Positions 23,717-32,425 of a DNA stretch of 64,000 nucleotides are shown one piece after another. The stretch is from NCBI GenBank assembly GCA_963708905.1, contig CAVPUV010000017.1:1-64000 (forward strand), read 5' to 3'. Source of the stretch: SHZL01 sp963708905. GTDB taxonomy: Bacteria > Pseudomonadota > Gammaproteobacteria > Xanthomonadales > SZUA-36. The translations under genes were made by a program, and so were the position numbers. Below the pieces are notes generated by a model, which did not search any database, was not told the origin of the DNA, and saw only the letters and a list, made by a program, of their open reading frames with translations. How positions within the stretch are numbered: the stretch's first letter is position 1; each line of letters opens with the position of its first letter.

Positions 23717-25366
23717 ATGGAAATGAGAACAGATCACAGAACACTGGTAGGCCGTATCGTTGAAGTGACCGGTGCCCAATTTGTTGCCCAATTGATCAGC
23801 GAGGACGAGGGGTTCGTTCCCGAGGTCACCATTGGCAAGGACACCGTTCGCGTCGGCCAGGTCGGTTCCTACATGTTGGTTGTGCAGGCCGGATTCCGCT
23901 TGCTGGTGATTGTCGAAAGCATGTGGCAAGAACAGGCCGCTGCCGATGAAACCCTGCGCATGCTGCGTATGAGTCCCCTGGGTGAGTTGAACCAGAACGA
24001 TGATTTCAGCAGGGGCGTCACGCATTTCCCCACCACCAACGCCGAACTGCACATCGTTACCGCGGAAACCTTGTCCAGGCTGTTTGCCGAAGTCAACAAA
24101 GGCAATTACAAAGTCGGCAAGCTGAGCTCTTTTGAGTCCATCGATGTTTTCCTTGATGCCTCTTCATTTTTTGGCCGCCACGTTGCCATCCTGGGCCAGT
24201 CCGGTTCCGGTAAATCCTGGTCGGTTACCAGTCTGGTTCAGTCGGCGCTGAAAGCCATGCCTAATGCCCACATGATTTTGCTCGATCTGCATGGCGAATA
24301 CGGTTTCAAGAAATCCGACCTGAGCTCGCATTCGGTATTTCCCAAGGACATGGTTCGCTATATCGACGCGGATGAGCTGGAAGTTCCATATTGGCTGCTT
24401 AGTTTTTCCGAGCTGGTCGAGTTGCTGATAGACATGGATGATGATGACGCGGCTGTGCAGATCGCTTTCCTGCGAAATGCGGTGCTGGAGTTGAAAACAG
24501 GCGCCAACACGCATATGAAGCTTGGTCATATCAGCGTTGATACTCCGATTTTTTTTCCTCTGACGGAATTGTACAAGCGCTTCAAGGAAGCCAACGAGCA
24601 GACCGCCAGCTTCGGCAAGCAAACCACCGCTCTGTTTGGCAAGTTCGACCAGTTGCTGATCAAACTGCAGAGCCGGATGAATGATACGAGATATGACTTC
24701 CTGCTCAAGCCCAGCAAGCGCACGTCCTCCGAAACGCTGCCTGCCCTGATGAGGGATTTTGTCGGTCTGGGTGAACCCCGCGCCAAGGTGACTGTTATCG
24801 ACCTCAGCGCAGTTCCTTACGATCTTCACCCGACAGTGACTTCCCAGGTCGGACGTCTGGCTTTCGAATTCAATTTCTGGAATCCCCGCTGCAAGGAATT
24901 TCCCATTTTTCTCATCTGCGAGGAGGCTCACTCCTACATTACGCGGGAAGGCTCGGACCAAAACAAACAAACACGTCGGGCCATGGAGCGCATCGCCAAA
25001 ACCGGGCGCAAATATGGCGTCGGTCTGTGCGTCGTGAGCCAGCGGCCCCATGAACTGTCAGAAACAGTGTTGTCGCAATGCAGCTCGTTTATTTGCCTGC
25101 GAATTTCCAACCCGGACGACCAGGCTTACGTGCGGGAACTGGTTCCCGATGCGGCCCGTGGCATGCTGGAAGCGCTGCCTTCGCTGGCACGCGGTGAAGC
25201 GATCGCGGTGGGAGAAGCAGTTCCCTTGCCGCTGCGCCTGAAGATCACCCTGCCGAATCCACCACCGAATTCAACCAGTATCGATTATGCGGGTGAATGG
25301 ACGCGTGGCCCGGAAGAAATCAGCGTGGAAGATATAGTCGATCGCTGGCGCAGGCAGAAACGCTAA
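23717..25366 (+). CDS. HerA-like ATPase/helicase (DUF87 domain)
   Basis: The 549-residue protein has an N-terminal HAS-barrel-like region (GRIVEVTGAQFVAQLI). A FtsK/HerA-type motor follows: Walker A GQSGSGKS at about 160-167, Walker B FLICEEAHSYI, and the RRAMERIAKTGRKYGVGLCVVSQRP segment with the arginine finger. HerA-type hexamers translocate DNA and usually work with a nuclease such as NurA, or with SIR2- or DUF4297-type effectors in phage defence. No such partner is adjacent: upstream is a repeat, and downstream is the convergent wax ester synthase, whose stop overlaps by 4 bases. It may act alone or with an unlinked partner. Confidence 0.82.
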   Translation: MEMRTDHRTLVGRIVEVTGAQFVAQLISEDEGFVPEVTIGKDTVRVGQVGSYMLVVQAGFRLLVIVESMWQEQAAADETLRMLRMSPLGELNQNDDFSRGVTHFPTTNAELHIVTAETLSRLFAEVNKGNYKVGKLSSFESIDVFLDASSFFGRHVAILGQSGSGKSWSVTSLVQSALKAMPNAHMILLDLHGEYGFKKSDLSSHSVFPKDMVRYIDADELEVPYWLLSFSELVELLIDMDDDDAAVQIAFLRNAVLELKTGANTHMKLGHISVDTPIFFPLTELYKRFKEANEQTASFGKQTTALFGKFDQLLIKLQSRMNDTRYDFLLKPSKRTSSETLPALMRDFVGLGEPRAKVTVIDLSAVPYDLHPTVTSQVGRLAFEFNFWNPRCKEFPIFLICEEAHSYITREGSDQNKQTRRAMERIAKTGRKYGVGLCVVSQRPHELSETVLSQCSSFICLRISNPDDQAYVRELVPDAARGMLEALPSLARGEAIAVGEAVPLPLRLKITLPNPPPNSTSIDYAGEWTRGPEEISVEDIVDRWRRQKR

Positions 25367-26883
25367 CCGGTTCTTGCGTCAATGCCCGGGGACGTATTGC
25401 CATATGTGGGCCAGGTTTCGTCCAGTTCTGTAATGGCGCGTGCGAGGAAATTTTCTGCCGCATAGCTGCATGGACGACCTTGCAGCGGCAGCATCATGGC
25501 AAGGTGGAGCAGGTTTTCCAATTCTGGCCGGAATCGGCGGATGATGCGCGATGGATCCGGCACCAGCTTGCGGTCCACGATCAAGCCGAAAAATACCTGA
25601 CCATCATAGCTCAAGATGCTTACGCCCAGGCCGACACTACCCGTCTGCGGTACCCAGAACATCATATCCTTTACCTGCCCTCCGGCGAGGAATAACGGCG
25701 CAGAAGGCCCGGGAACATTGGTCAAAACCGCAGTTGCCTTCTCGCTGAGCAGATCAAGGGCCGGTTTTTGCAATGCCAAGGGCGCCATGCCCAACGCAGA
25801 CAACAAGCCAAAAGCAACAGCCGCCTGTTTTCCCGCTTTCAATTCATTCATGCGCTCGTTGACGCGATATACCCGCTCCAGCGGGTTGGCAATACCCACC
25901 GGCAGGGAAAGAAAAACCAGGCCAAAATGATTACCCAGCTCTTTGGCGTGCTCGAGCGGTCGCAGGTTGACAGGGACCGTAGCCCGGATCTCTGAGTCAG
26001 CCGACAGAACTTCCCCTTCAGCCAGCATGTAACTGCGCAAAGCCCCGGCCACGGCAGCAATCAGCACATCATTCACGGTACAACCCAGCGCCTTGCTCAA
26101 TGCCCTGACTTCATCCAAAGGTATGGGCTCAGCCCAGGCGACACGTTTGCGCACACCCAGTTTTCCCTTGAACAGGGTCTTCGGATCGGCTGGCAGCATC
26201 AGTGTGTGCGAAAGCTCGTGTGCCAACTCGCTGATTTCGTTGAGGTAGATACTGGTTTTTTCCGGCTGGTGAATAATGTGCCGGGCTTCGTCCAGCAGTT
26301 TCGCCCCTAAATGCACAGCAAAATCCACGCCTTCACGCGCCGGCTCGATCAAGCGTTGGAATATCGACGATTCGCTGGCCCTGTCCTGCTTCCATTTATC
26401 GGGGTTCGAGGCAACGCCGGGCGGGTGTGGCGTTGCATCGGTCAGTGAAAGGAATACCTGCACCAGGGCGATACCATCTGCATAACAGTGGTGGATGCGC
26501 ATGACCACCACCGGACCATCAACGTAATTCTCGACATAATGGAATTGCCACAAGGGACGGGAGTGATCGAGCGCGGTGCTGGCCAGATCGCTCACATACT
26601 CTTCCAGCTCTGCCTGGTCCGCGCGCCCGGGAAGGGCTACCTTGCGCACATGACCACGAATTTCAAAATCCTCATCCAGCTCCCAGAAAGATCCCGATGG
26701 GGTGATGACAGCTTTCTGCCGAAAACGACGAAACGCCAGGAAACGCTGCCGCACAGCCTCAATCAGTTTGTCGTAAGAGGCTTTTCTGTCCAGTCCGACC
26801 ACACCGGTGATCATCATCAGGTTGGTTGGCTGTTCCATACGCAGCCATGCAGTATCGACCTTGGAAATGGGCTCTTTATTCAC
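25363..26883 (-). CDS. Wax ester synthase/acyl-CoA:diacylglycerol acyltransferase
   Basis: WS/DGAT esterifies fatty alcohol or diacylglycerol with acyl-CoA to give wax ester or triacylglycerol. The 506-residue protein has the catalytic HHxxxDG as HHCYADG (His131, His132, Asp136), the PLW motif (SRPLWQFHYVE), and the ND motif in VNDVLIAAVAGALR. TNVPGPSAPLFLAG is in the C-terminal domain. The start is GTG at 26883 and overlaps the purF stop by 4 bases (GTGA), so its translation is probably coupled to purF. The 3' end overlaps the convergent HerA-like gene. Together with the reductase at 19673 it completes a wax ester pathway. Confidence 0.92.
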   Translation of the reverse strand: MNKEPISKVDTAWLRMEQPTNLMMITGVVGLDRKASYDKLIEAVRQRFLAFRRFRQKAVITPSGSFWELDEDFEIRGHVRKVALPGRADQAELEEYVSDLASTALDHSRPLWQFHYVENYVDGPVVVMRIHHCYADGIALVQVFLSLTDATPHPPGVASNPDKWKQDRASESSIFQRLIEPAREGVDFAVHLGAKLLDEARHIIHQPEKTSIYLNEISELAHELSHTLMLPADPKTLFKGKLGVRKRVAWAEPIPLDEVRALSKALGCTVNDVLIAAVAGALRSYMLAEGEVLSADSEIRATVPVNLRPLEHAKELGNHFGLVFLSLPVGIANPLERVYRVNERMNELKAGKQAAVAFGLLSALGMAPLALQKPALDLLSEKATAVLTNVPGPSAPLFLAGGQVKDMMFWVPQTGSVGLGVSILSYDGQVFFGLIVDRKLVPDPSRIIRRFRPELENLLHLAMMLPLQGRPCSYAAENFLARAITELDETWPTYGNTSPGIDARTG

Positions 26884-28373
26884 ACCAGTTGAATTCCGCC
26901 ACTGCTACGCTGAACCGCCCGTGCCTGATCAGAACGGAGCACCTGTAATTTTTCCAGATAACCCTCACCCACCCCGGTGACATACTCCCCGGAAAAGCAC
27001 GAGGTGTCGAACTGAGCGATCGTCTCGTTACCTTCCCGGCAGGCGCCCACCAGATCGGCCAGGTCCTGGTAAATCAGCCAGTCTGCACCCAGTTCGCGCT
27101 CGATCTCGTGTTCATTGCGCCCGAAGGCAATCAATTCCGACGTCGCCGGCATGTCGATACCATAAATGTTGGGAAAACGAATCGGCGGCGATGCTGAAGC
27201 GAAGTACACCTTGCGCGCACCAGCTTCCCGTGCCATTTGAATAATCTGCCGGGAAGTCGTGCCCCGAACGATGGAGTCATCGACGATCAGTACATTCTTG
27301 CGGCGGAATTCCAGATCAATAACATTCAATTTTTGTTTTACCGATTTCCGGCGCTCTGCCTGGCCGGGCATGATGAAGGTACGCCCAATATATCGATTCT
27401 TGATAAACCCTTCGCGGTATTTAACATTAAGATCAAAGGCCAGCGGCAGGGCGGCTGTGCGGCTGGTATCCGGCACCGGGATAACGACTTCGATATCGTG
27501 ATCCGGCCTTTCACGCAAAATCTTGCGCGCCAGCGCTTGCCCCATGCGCAGACGCGCCTTGTACACCGAGATGTCTTCCAGCATCGAATCCGGCCGGGCA
27601 AAATAAACGTATTCAAAAATACATGGCGTCAATTCGCGGGCATGCGGACTCGTATGCGAGTGCAATTTTCCATCGAGCGAAATAAAAATAGCCTCACCGG
27701 GACGCAAATCACGTTCCAGTGAGAAGCCCAAGGCACTGAACGCCACACTTTCAGATGCGATCGCATATTCTTTGCCTGCCGCGGTCTCACGCGACCCCAG
27801 AACAGCCGGGCGAATGCCCCAGGGATCGCGAAAGCCCAGAACTCCGTGGCCGCAGATCAGGCTGATGACGCTATAAGCGCCACGGCAACGTTGATGTACG
27901 GCATCAACTGCATGAAACAAGTGCCGTGCTTGCAGGCTGACGGGATTTTGCTTCTGCAATTCATGCGCCAGTACGTTGAGCAGGACTTCGGAATCGGACC
28001 GGGTGTTCAAGTGACGCCGATCACTGTCAAATAATTGTTGGGTTAACTCCTCGGTGTTGATCAGGTTGCCGTTGTGGCCCAGGGCAATACCGTACGGAGA
28101 GTTGACATAAAACGGCTGCGCTTCAGATGAGTCGTCCATGCCCGCTGTTGGATAGCGCACGTGACCAATCCCGACATTACCCGTCAGTTGCTCCATTTCC
28201 TTCGAAGCAAAAACATCGCGCACCAGACCGGTGCCTTTGTACAGTTTGATACGTGACCCATCCAGCGTGGCAATACCGGCGGCATCCTGGCCGCGATGCT
28301 GGAGAATGGTCAGGGCATCGTACAAGGAGGGAGCGACAGCACCGCGACCGACGATTCCAATGATTCCACACAT
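26880..28373 (-). CDS. purF: Amidophosphoribosyltransferase
   Basis: PurF makes 5-phosphoribosylamine from PRPP and glutamine, the first step of purine synthesis. After Met removal, Cys2 (MCGIIGIVG) is the glutaminase nucleophile. The N-terminal Ntn domain includes LQHRGQDAAGIATL and RYPTAG. The C-terminal phosphoribosyltransferase domain has the PRPP loop VLIVDDSIVRGTTSRQI. The 497-residue length is typical. It follows cvpA, the conserved order, but unusually overlaps a wax ester synthase gene at its 3' end. Confidence 0.97.
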   Translation of the reverse strand: MCGIIGIVGRGAVAPSLYDALTILQHRGQDAAGIATLDGSRIKLYKGTGLVRDVFASKEMEQLTGNVGIGHVRYPTAGMDDSSEAQPFYVNSPYGIALGHNGNLINTEELTQQLFDSDRRHLNTRSDSEVLLNVLAHELQKQNPVSLQARHLFHAVDAVHQRCRGAYSVISLICGHGVLGFRDPWGIRPAVLGSRETAAGKEYAIASESVAFSALGFSLERDLRPGEAIFISLDGKLHSHTSPHARELTPCIFEYVYFARPDSMLEDISVYKARLRMGQALARKILRERPDHDIEVVIPVPDTSRTAALPLAFDLNVKYREGFIKNRYIGRTFIMPGQAERRKSVKQKLNVIDLEFRRKNVLIVDDSIVRGTTSRQIIQMAREAGARKVYFASASPPIRFPNIYGIDMPATSELIAFGRNEHEIERELGADWLIYQDLADLVGACREGNETIAQFDTSCFSGEYVTGVGEGYLEKLQVLRSDQARAVQRSSGGIQLV

Positions 28374-28576
28374 TATGTGTTTCGCAGGTTCAGGCCAGGA
28401 AGCTGCTGAATGGCGGCTTGCCCGAAGGGCAAGAAGCCTTGAAAGCAGCGACCGCCCGGCCGTGGGTCGACTTCGATTCCATGATGTGATCCACCTTCAT
28501 GCAAAATACGGAGATTATGCCCGCGGCGGATTTTAGCACGCCCGGCAGTGTTGCCGGTCAAAACATGCCCTAGCGC

Positions 28577-29152
28577 CTATGCAGGTGCGCGCTCCTTGCC
28601 GGCCGACTCGTCCGGGACAGGTTCAGTGCCCTTCTTGCGATCATGCAAAGGCGCAGACGGGGGCGCAAAATCAAGCTTTTCCCGCAGGTTCGGCGGCAGA
28701 AAAGCAGCCGACCACTGCAGCATGGGCAACAAACGCTGTATCAATGCCGACTCTTTCCACCATGGATCCACCGGCAGCGGTGTGAACCCCATGACCAGCA
28801 GGCAAGCGATGACGATAGCGAGCCCCCGGGCCGCACCGAAAGCGCCGCCGAGCAGGCGGTCAGTACCGCTGAGACCGGTTGACTCCACCAGCCGGCCAAC
28901 AAGATAATTCACCAATCCCCCGACCAGCAAGACCCCGATGAACAGGCCGGCAAAACCCATGGCCATGCGGGCCGATGGCAATGAAACATGATCTTCCATC
29001 AGTGCGGCCACGTCGCCGCCATAATGGTAGGCCACCAGGAAGGCCAGCGCCCAGATCACCAGCGAAAATACTTCCTTGATGAACCCTCTGAGCAGCCCCA
29101 CCAGGATAGAAATCAGAATGGTGGCCAGTATGGCGTAATCGGGCCAGATCAC
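28577..29152 (-). CDS. cvpA: CvpA family membrane protein
   Basis: CvpA is a four-helix inner-membrane protein needed for colicin V production in E. coli and implicated in envelope homeostasis. The 191-residue product begins with GTG at 29152, giving MIWPDYAILATILISILVGLLRGFIKEVFSLVIWALAF, closely parallel to E. coli CvpA. AGAGGTT lies upstream at good spacing. The upstream ATG at 29176 is not preferred. A charged tail follows the helices. It lies between the SPOR protein and purF as in relatives. Confidence 0.9.
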   Translation of the reverse strand: MIWPDYAILATILISILVGLLRGFIKEVFSLVIWALAFLVAYHYGGDVAALMEDHVSLPSARMAMGFAGLFIGVLLVGGLVNYLVGRLVESTGLSGTDRLLGGAFGAARGLAIVIACLLVMGFTPLPVDPWWKESALIQRLLPMLQWSAAFLPPNLREKLDFAPPSAPLHDRKKGTEPVPDESAGKERAPA

Positions 29153-29165
29153 AAAATGGAACCTC

Positions 29166-30140
29166 TTAATCAACACTCATGACGACGCCATCCACGGACA
29201 GCCGGTCGGCCAGTTGCTGCTTGATACGCAAGGCTTCTTCACGTTCCAGAAATGGGCCAACACGCACGCGGAATATGGACGTTGCCGATGAGGTCACTGT
29301 CTCGCCATAAGCACTCATGCCGGCTTCCCTGATTTGCGCGACCAACCGTTCCGCGTTGCTCGAGTCAGCAAAGCTCCCGACCTGTACCACCCAGCGCACC
29401 AACGGATCAGCGGGCTGGGTCACTGCCGCAGACTCGTCGGGTTGCAAGTCCACGACGCGCGGGCTGACACCCTCCAATTCCGCGCCAATGCGGGCAGATG
29501 CCTGAGTTGCTTCAGTTTCGTTTTGGTACGGCCCCACACGAACGCGATTGAGCTGGCCTACATCCGATTTGATAACGTCGAGCAGCACGGGGAATCCATT
29601 GTGTTGCAAGGTTGCCATCAAAAGACTGGCATTTTCAGCGCTGCCCAGGCTGGCGACCTGAACCACGTAACGGCCTGTTCCGCTTGCTGCAGGCGAGTCA
29701 GAGTCAGGTGACTCCACCACCACCCCTTGTACCGGCCCGGTTGACGATGGCTCAGATGGTGCCAGGTCCGGGTTCCCGGGAGTGGCGTCCATTGGTGTCT
29801 GGTCCGGGGCATCGTCGGCACCTGCCTGCGGACCTTCGTGTGATTTTTCCGCTGCGGCTTTTTCATCGGTTTTGTCCGCGGGGGCAGTGGAGATCGACGG
29901 GAGTCTGTTGGCGGAAACAGCATCACGGTTTTCCGCAGGCGGCGTATTCTCTTGTGGATCGGTGACCGGGAACCTCCGCGTCTCGAACGAAAGTTCGCCC
30001 GGCTGCGGCGGGAGCTCAATCTTTTGCGTTTGCTGCGAGAAGCTTCCCGGACGGCCGCTGAACATCATCGGCAACACGATCACCGCCAGGGCGATCAGAA
30101 CGCTGGCGCCAACCAGCCTTTGCTTGAGTGCTTTATCCAT
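29166..30140 (-). CDS. SPOR-domain protein (DedD-like)
   Basis: A bitopic inner-membrane protein of 324 residues with a short cytoplasmic start (MDKALKQRLVGA) and one transmembrane helix (SVLIALAVIVLPMMF). A long Pro/Glu-rich linker leads to two SPOR domains: RYVVQVASLGSAENASLLMATL at about 160-235 and RWVVQVGSFADSSNAERLVAQI at about 250-324. SPOR domains bind denuded septal peptidoglycan, so the protein likely acts at the division site. DedD usually has a single SPOR domain, so the duplication is a small oddity. It sits between folC and cvpA, the dedD position. Confidence 0.85.
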   Translation of the reverse strand: MDKALKQRLVGASVLIALAVIVLPMMFSGRPGSFSQQTQKIELPPQPGELSFETRRFPVTDPQENTPPAENRDAVSANRLPSISTAPADKTDEKAAAEKSHEGPQAGADDAPDQTPMDATPGNPDLAPSEPSSTGPVQGVVVESPDSDSPAASGTGRYVVQVASLGSAENASLLMATLQHNGFPVLLDVIKSDVGQLNRVRVGPYQNETEATQASARIGAELEGVSPRVVDLQPDESAAVTQPADPLVRWVVQVGSFADSSNAERLVAQIREAGMSAYGETVTSSATSIFRVRVGPFLEREEALRIKQQLADRLSVDGVVMSVD

Positions 30141-30181
30141 AGTGAGGCGCTCTTGGATGATCCTCGGCGAAACAAAAGATT

Positions 30182-31450
30182 TTAGCAGTTACGGGTCAGA
30201 AATGCCGAAGCCTGAGCAACCGTGACGAAAGATCCGAAAACGAGAATGCTCTCGTGCGGGGCAGAGTCTTCCAGCGCCCGCTGCAGGGCTGATCTTACGT
30301 CCGCGAAATCCCGGGTGCGCTGCTGTCCACTCACCTTGATGACTTCCCGTGCCAGTTCGCTGCCACTGCGACCCCGCTCGCCTCCGATGCCGGCGCAGCA
30401 CCAGTTCTGCACATATTCATCCAGCGCAGCCGCCACAGCTGCTGCATCTTTGTCCCGCAGCATTCCAAGCACACAAAAAGCAGGGCGCAGGTGCAGGTCC
30501 CGCAGCGCAACTGCCACAGCTCGTGCCGCATGTTCGTTATGACCAACATCCAGCCATACCCGCGGGCATTCGATGGATGGTTGCAAACGCCCGGCTATCC
30601 TGACAGATTTCAAGCCATGAGCCATCAGCTCCGGCTCATCCAGAGATCCTGGAAGCAGCGTGGCCACGGCAGCAACAGCAGTGGCCATGTTGTTGACCTG
30701 GTGCACACCCACCATGGACGGCTGTGGCAAATGGATGGAGCGCGAACCCTGGCGCCAACAATAAGCCGATGCAGACGCAGTTACGTTGAATTCACGCCCG
30801 AGGCGCTGCACGGGAGCACCCGCTTGGCGGGCAATTTTCAGCAAACTTTGTGGGGGGTCGGGTTCACCGCAAATCACCGGTTTGCCAGCCCGGATGATGC
30901 CGGCTTTTTCACGCCCAATGCTGTCAAGATCATGTCCCAGATAGTCCTGGTGGTCCAGGCCAATGGGAGTGATAACGGCGCAGTCCGTGTCCAGGATATT
31001 AACTGCATCCAATCTTCCGCCGAGTCCAACTTCCAGTATGGCAAAATCCAGTTTCGCCCGTGACAGTAAAGCAAAGGCTGCCAGGGTGCCAAACTCGAAA
31101 TAACTGAGGCTGGTATCGCCGAGCGCCGCTTCCACCCAGGTAAATGCGCTGATCAAATCCTGGTCCGGCACCGCCATACCCTGGATCTGTATTCTTTCGT
31201 TATAACGAAAAAGATGGGGCGAAGTGTAGGTGCCGCAACGGTGACCAAGCGTCGTCAGCATGGCGCCGATACAGGCGGTGGTCGAGCCTTTGCCGTTGGT
31301 GCCGGCAACGGTAAAAAGGCTCGCCGCCGGCCGCGGACTGTCCATGCGCTGCCAAACCGCTCTGACGCGTTCCAGACCGAGGTCGATTGCCAGCGGGTGC
31401 CGTGATTCCAACAAAGTGAGCCAATCTTGCAGTGTGGACGGATGGGACAT
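30182..31450 (-). CDS. folC: Bifunctional dihydrofolate/folylpolyglutamate synthase
   Basis: FolC adds glutamate to dihydropteroate and folates. The 422-residue product shows the Mur-ligase-type P-loop TVAGTNGKGSTTACI, TYTSPHLFRYNERIQI, and FAILEVGLGGRLDAVN. Late in the protein are the LDVGHNEHAARA and ILVFGSFVTVAQA motifs typical of FolC. ATG 31450 (MSHPSTLQDWL) is preferred to the ORF's first ATG. It follows accD by 29 bases, the usual operon order. Confidence 0.95.
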   Translation of the reverse strand: MSHPSTLQDWLTLLESRHPLAIDLGLERVRAVWQRMDSPRPAASLFTVAGTNGKGSTTACIGAMLTTLGHRCGTYTSPHLFRYNERIQIQGMAVPDQDLISAFTWVEAALGDTSLSYFEFGTLAAFALLSRAKLDFAILEVGLGGRLDAVNILDTDCAVITPIGLDHQDYLGHDLDSIGREKAGIIRAGKPVICGEPDPPQSLLKIARQAGAPVQRLGREFNVTASASAYCWRQGSRSIHLPQPSMVGVHQVNNMATAVAAVATLLPGSLDEPELMAHGLKSVRIAGRLQPSIECPRVWLDVGHNEHAARAVAVALRDLHLRPAFCVLGMLRDKDAAAVAAALDEYVQNWCCAGIGGERGRSGSELAREVIKVSGQQRTRDFADVRSALQRALEDSAPHESILVFGSFVTVAQASAFLTRNC

Positions 31451-31479
31451 CTGGGCTTGCAAGTAACCGGATTAGGTGG

Positions 31480-32370
31480 TTAAGACAGGAGCAATTCTCC
31501 GCTCACCACTTTGGGCTGATCTCCGCCAGCCAACAAGGCCAGCAAGGCAGCAATCTGGTCGCGCAGTTGCCGGCGATCGACAATCATGTCAATGGCACCC
31601 TTTTGCAGCAGGAATTCACTGCGTTGAAACCCCTCAGGTAGTTTCTCCCGCACCGTTTGCTCAATCACTCGCGGGCCAGCGAATCCGATTTGAGCGCCCG
31701 GCTCGGCAACATTGACATCACCCAGCATGCCAAGGCTGGCGGAAACACCACCCGTAGTGGGATGGGTCAGGACCGAGATATAAGGGACGCCCGCCTCGGC
31801 CATGCGCGCCAGTACGGCACTGGTCTTGGCCATTTGCATAAGGGACAGCAGACCTTCTTGCATGCGCGCACCTCCACTGGCAGAAAAACACACCAGGGGC
31901 ACCCGCGTGCGCAGACTTTCCTGGCCGGCGCGGGAAAATTTTTCACCCACCACCGAACCCATGGAACCACCCATGAAACCGAATTCAAAGGCACAGGCCA
32001 CAATCCCGCGCCCATGCAGTTTTCCAGCCATGGCCACCAGTGCATCCTTTTCCCCGGTAGTTTTCTGTGCGGCAACCAGGCGGTCCTTGTATTTCTTGGT
32101 ATCGCGAAACTTGAGCGTATCCACTGATTCCAGATCAGCAGCGATTTCACGTTGGTCCCCGGCATCAAGAAACTGCTGCAGGCGAACACGGGCGTTCACT
32201 GGCATGTGCTTGCCACATTTGGGACACACCTGAAGATTGCGCTCGAGTTCGGGGCGGTAAAGAACAGCCAAACAATCATTACACTTGGTCCAAAGGCCCT
32301 CCGGAACCGTTCTCTTGTTACCACCTTCAGTGCGAATTCTGGATGGCATCAATTTCTGCAACCAGCTCAT
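31480..32370 (-). CDS. accD: Acetyl-CoA carboxylase carboxyltransferase subunit beta
   Basis: AccD, with AccA, transfers the carboxyl group from biotin to acetyl-CoA to give malonyl-CoA. The 296-residue protein has the N-terminal four-Cys zinc ribbon (KCNDC ... VCPKCGKH). The carboxyltransferase core includes FGFMGGSMGSVVGEKFSRA and SASGGARMQEGLLSLMQMAKT. It lies between trpA and folC, the conserved position, and could link fatty acid supply to the nearby wax ester genes. Confidence 0.97.
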   Translation of the reverse strand: MSWLQKLMPSRIRTEGGNKRTVPEGLWTKCNDCLAVLYRPELERNLQVCPKCGKHMPVNARVRLQQFLDAGDQREIAADLESVDTLKFRDTKKYKDRLVAAQKTTGEKDALVAMAGKLHGRGIVACAFEFGFMGGSMGSVVGEKFSRAGQESLRTRVPLVCFSASGGARMQEGLLSLMQMAKTSAVLARMAEAGVPYISVLTHPTTGGVSASLGMLGDVNVAEPGAQIGFAGPRVIEQTVREKLPEGFQRSEFLLQKGAIDMIVDRRQLRDQIAALLALLAGGDQPKVVSGELLLS

Positions 32371-32425
32371 TGGCCCGCTACCTCAACAGGATTCTTGTTC
32401 TGAACATTGCAGCCATATTTTTTCA

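Noticed and set aside
24164..25051. 295-residue minus-strand ORF opposite the HerA-like gene
   Set aside because: Shadow frame of the ATPase gene with no recognisable motifs.
28433..28560. Riboswitch upstream of purF
   Set aside because: Short inverted pairs such as CTTGCCC-GAA-GGGCAAG exist, but no conserved purine-riboswitch core or full fold could be recognised. Those also lie within the cvpA-purF gap rather than in an extended leader.
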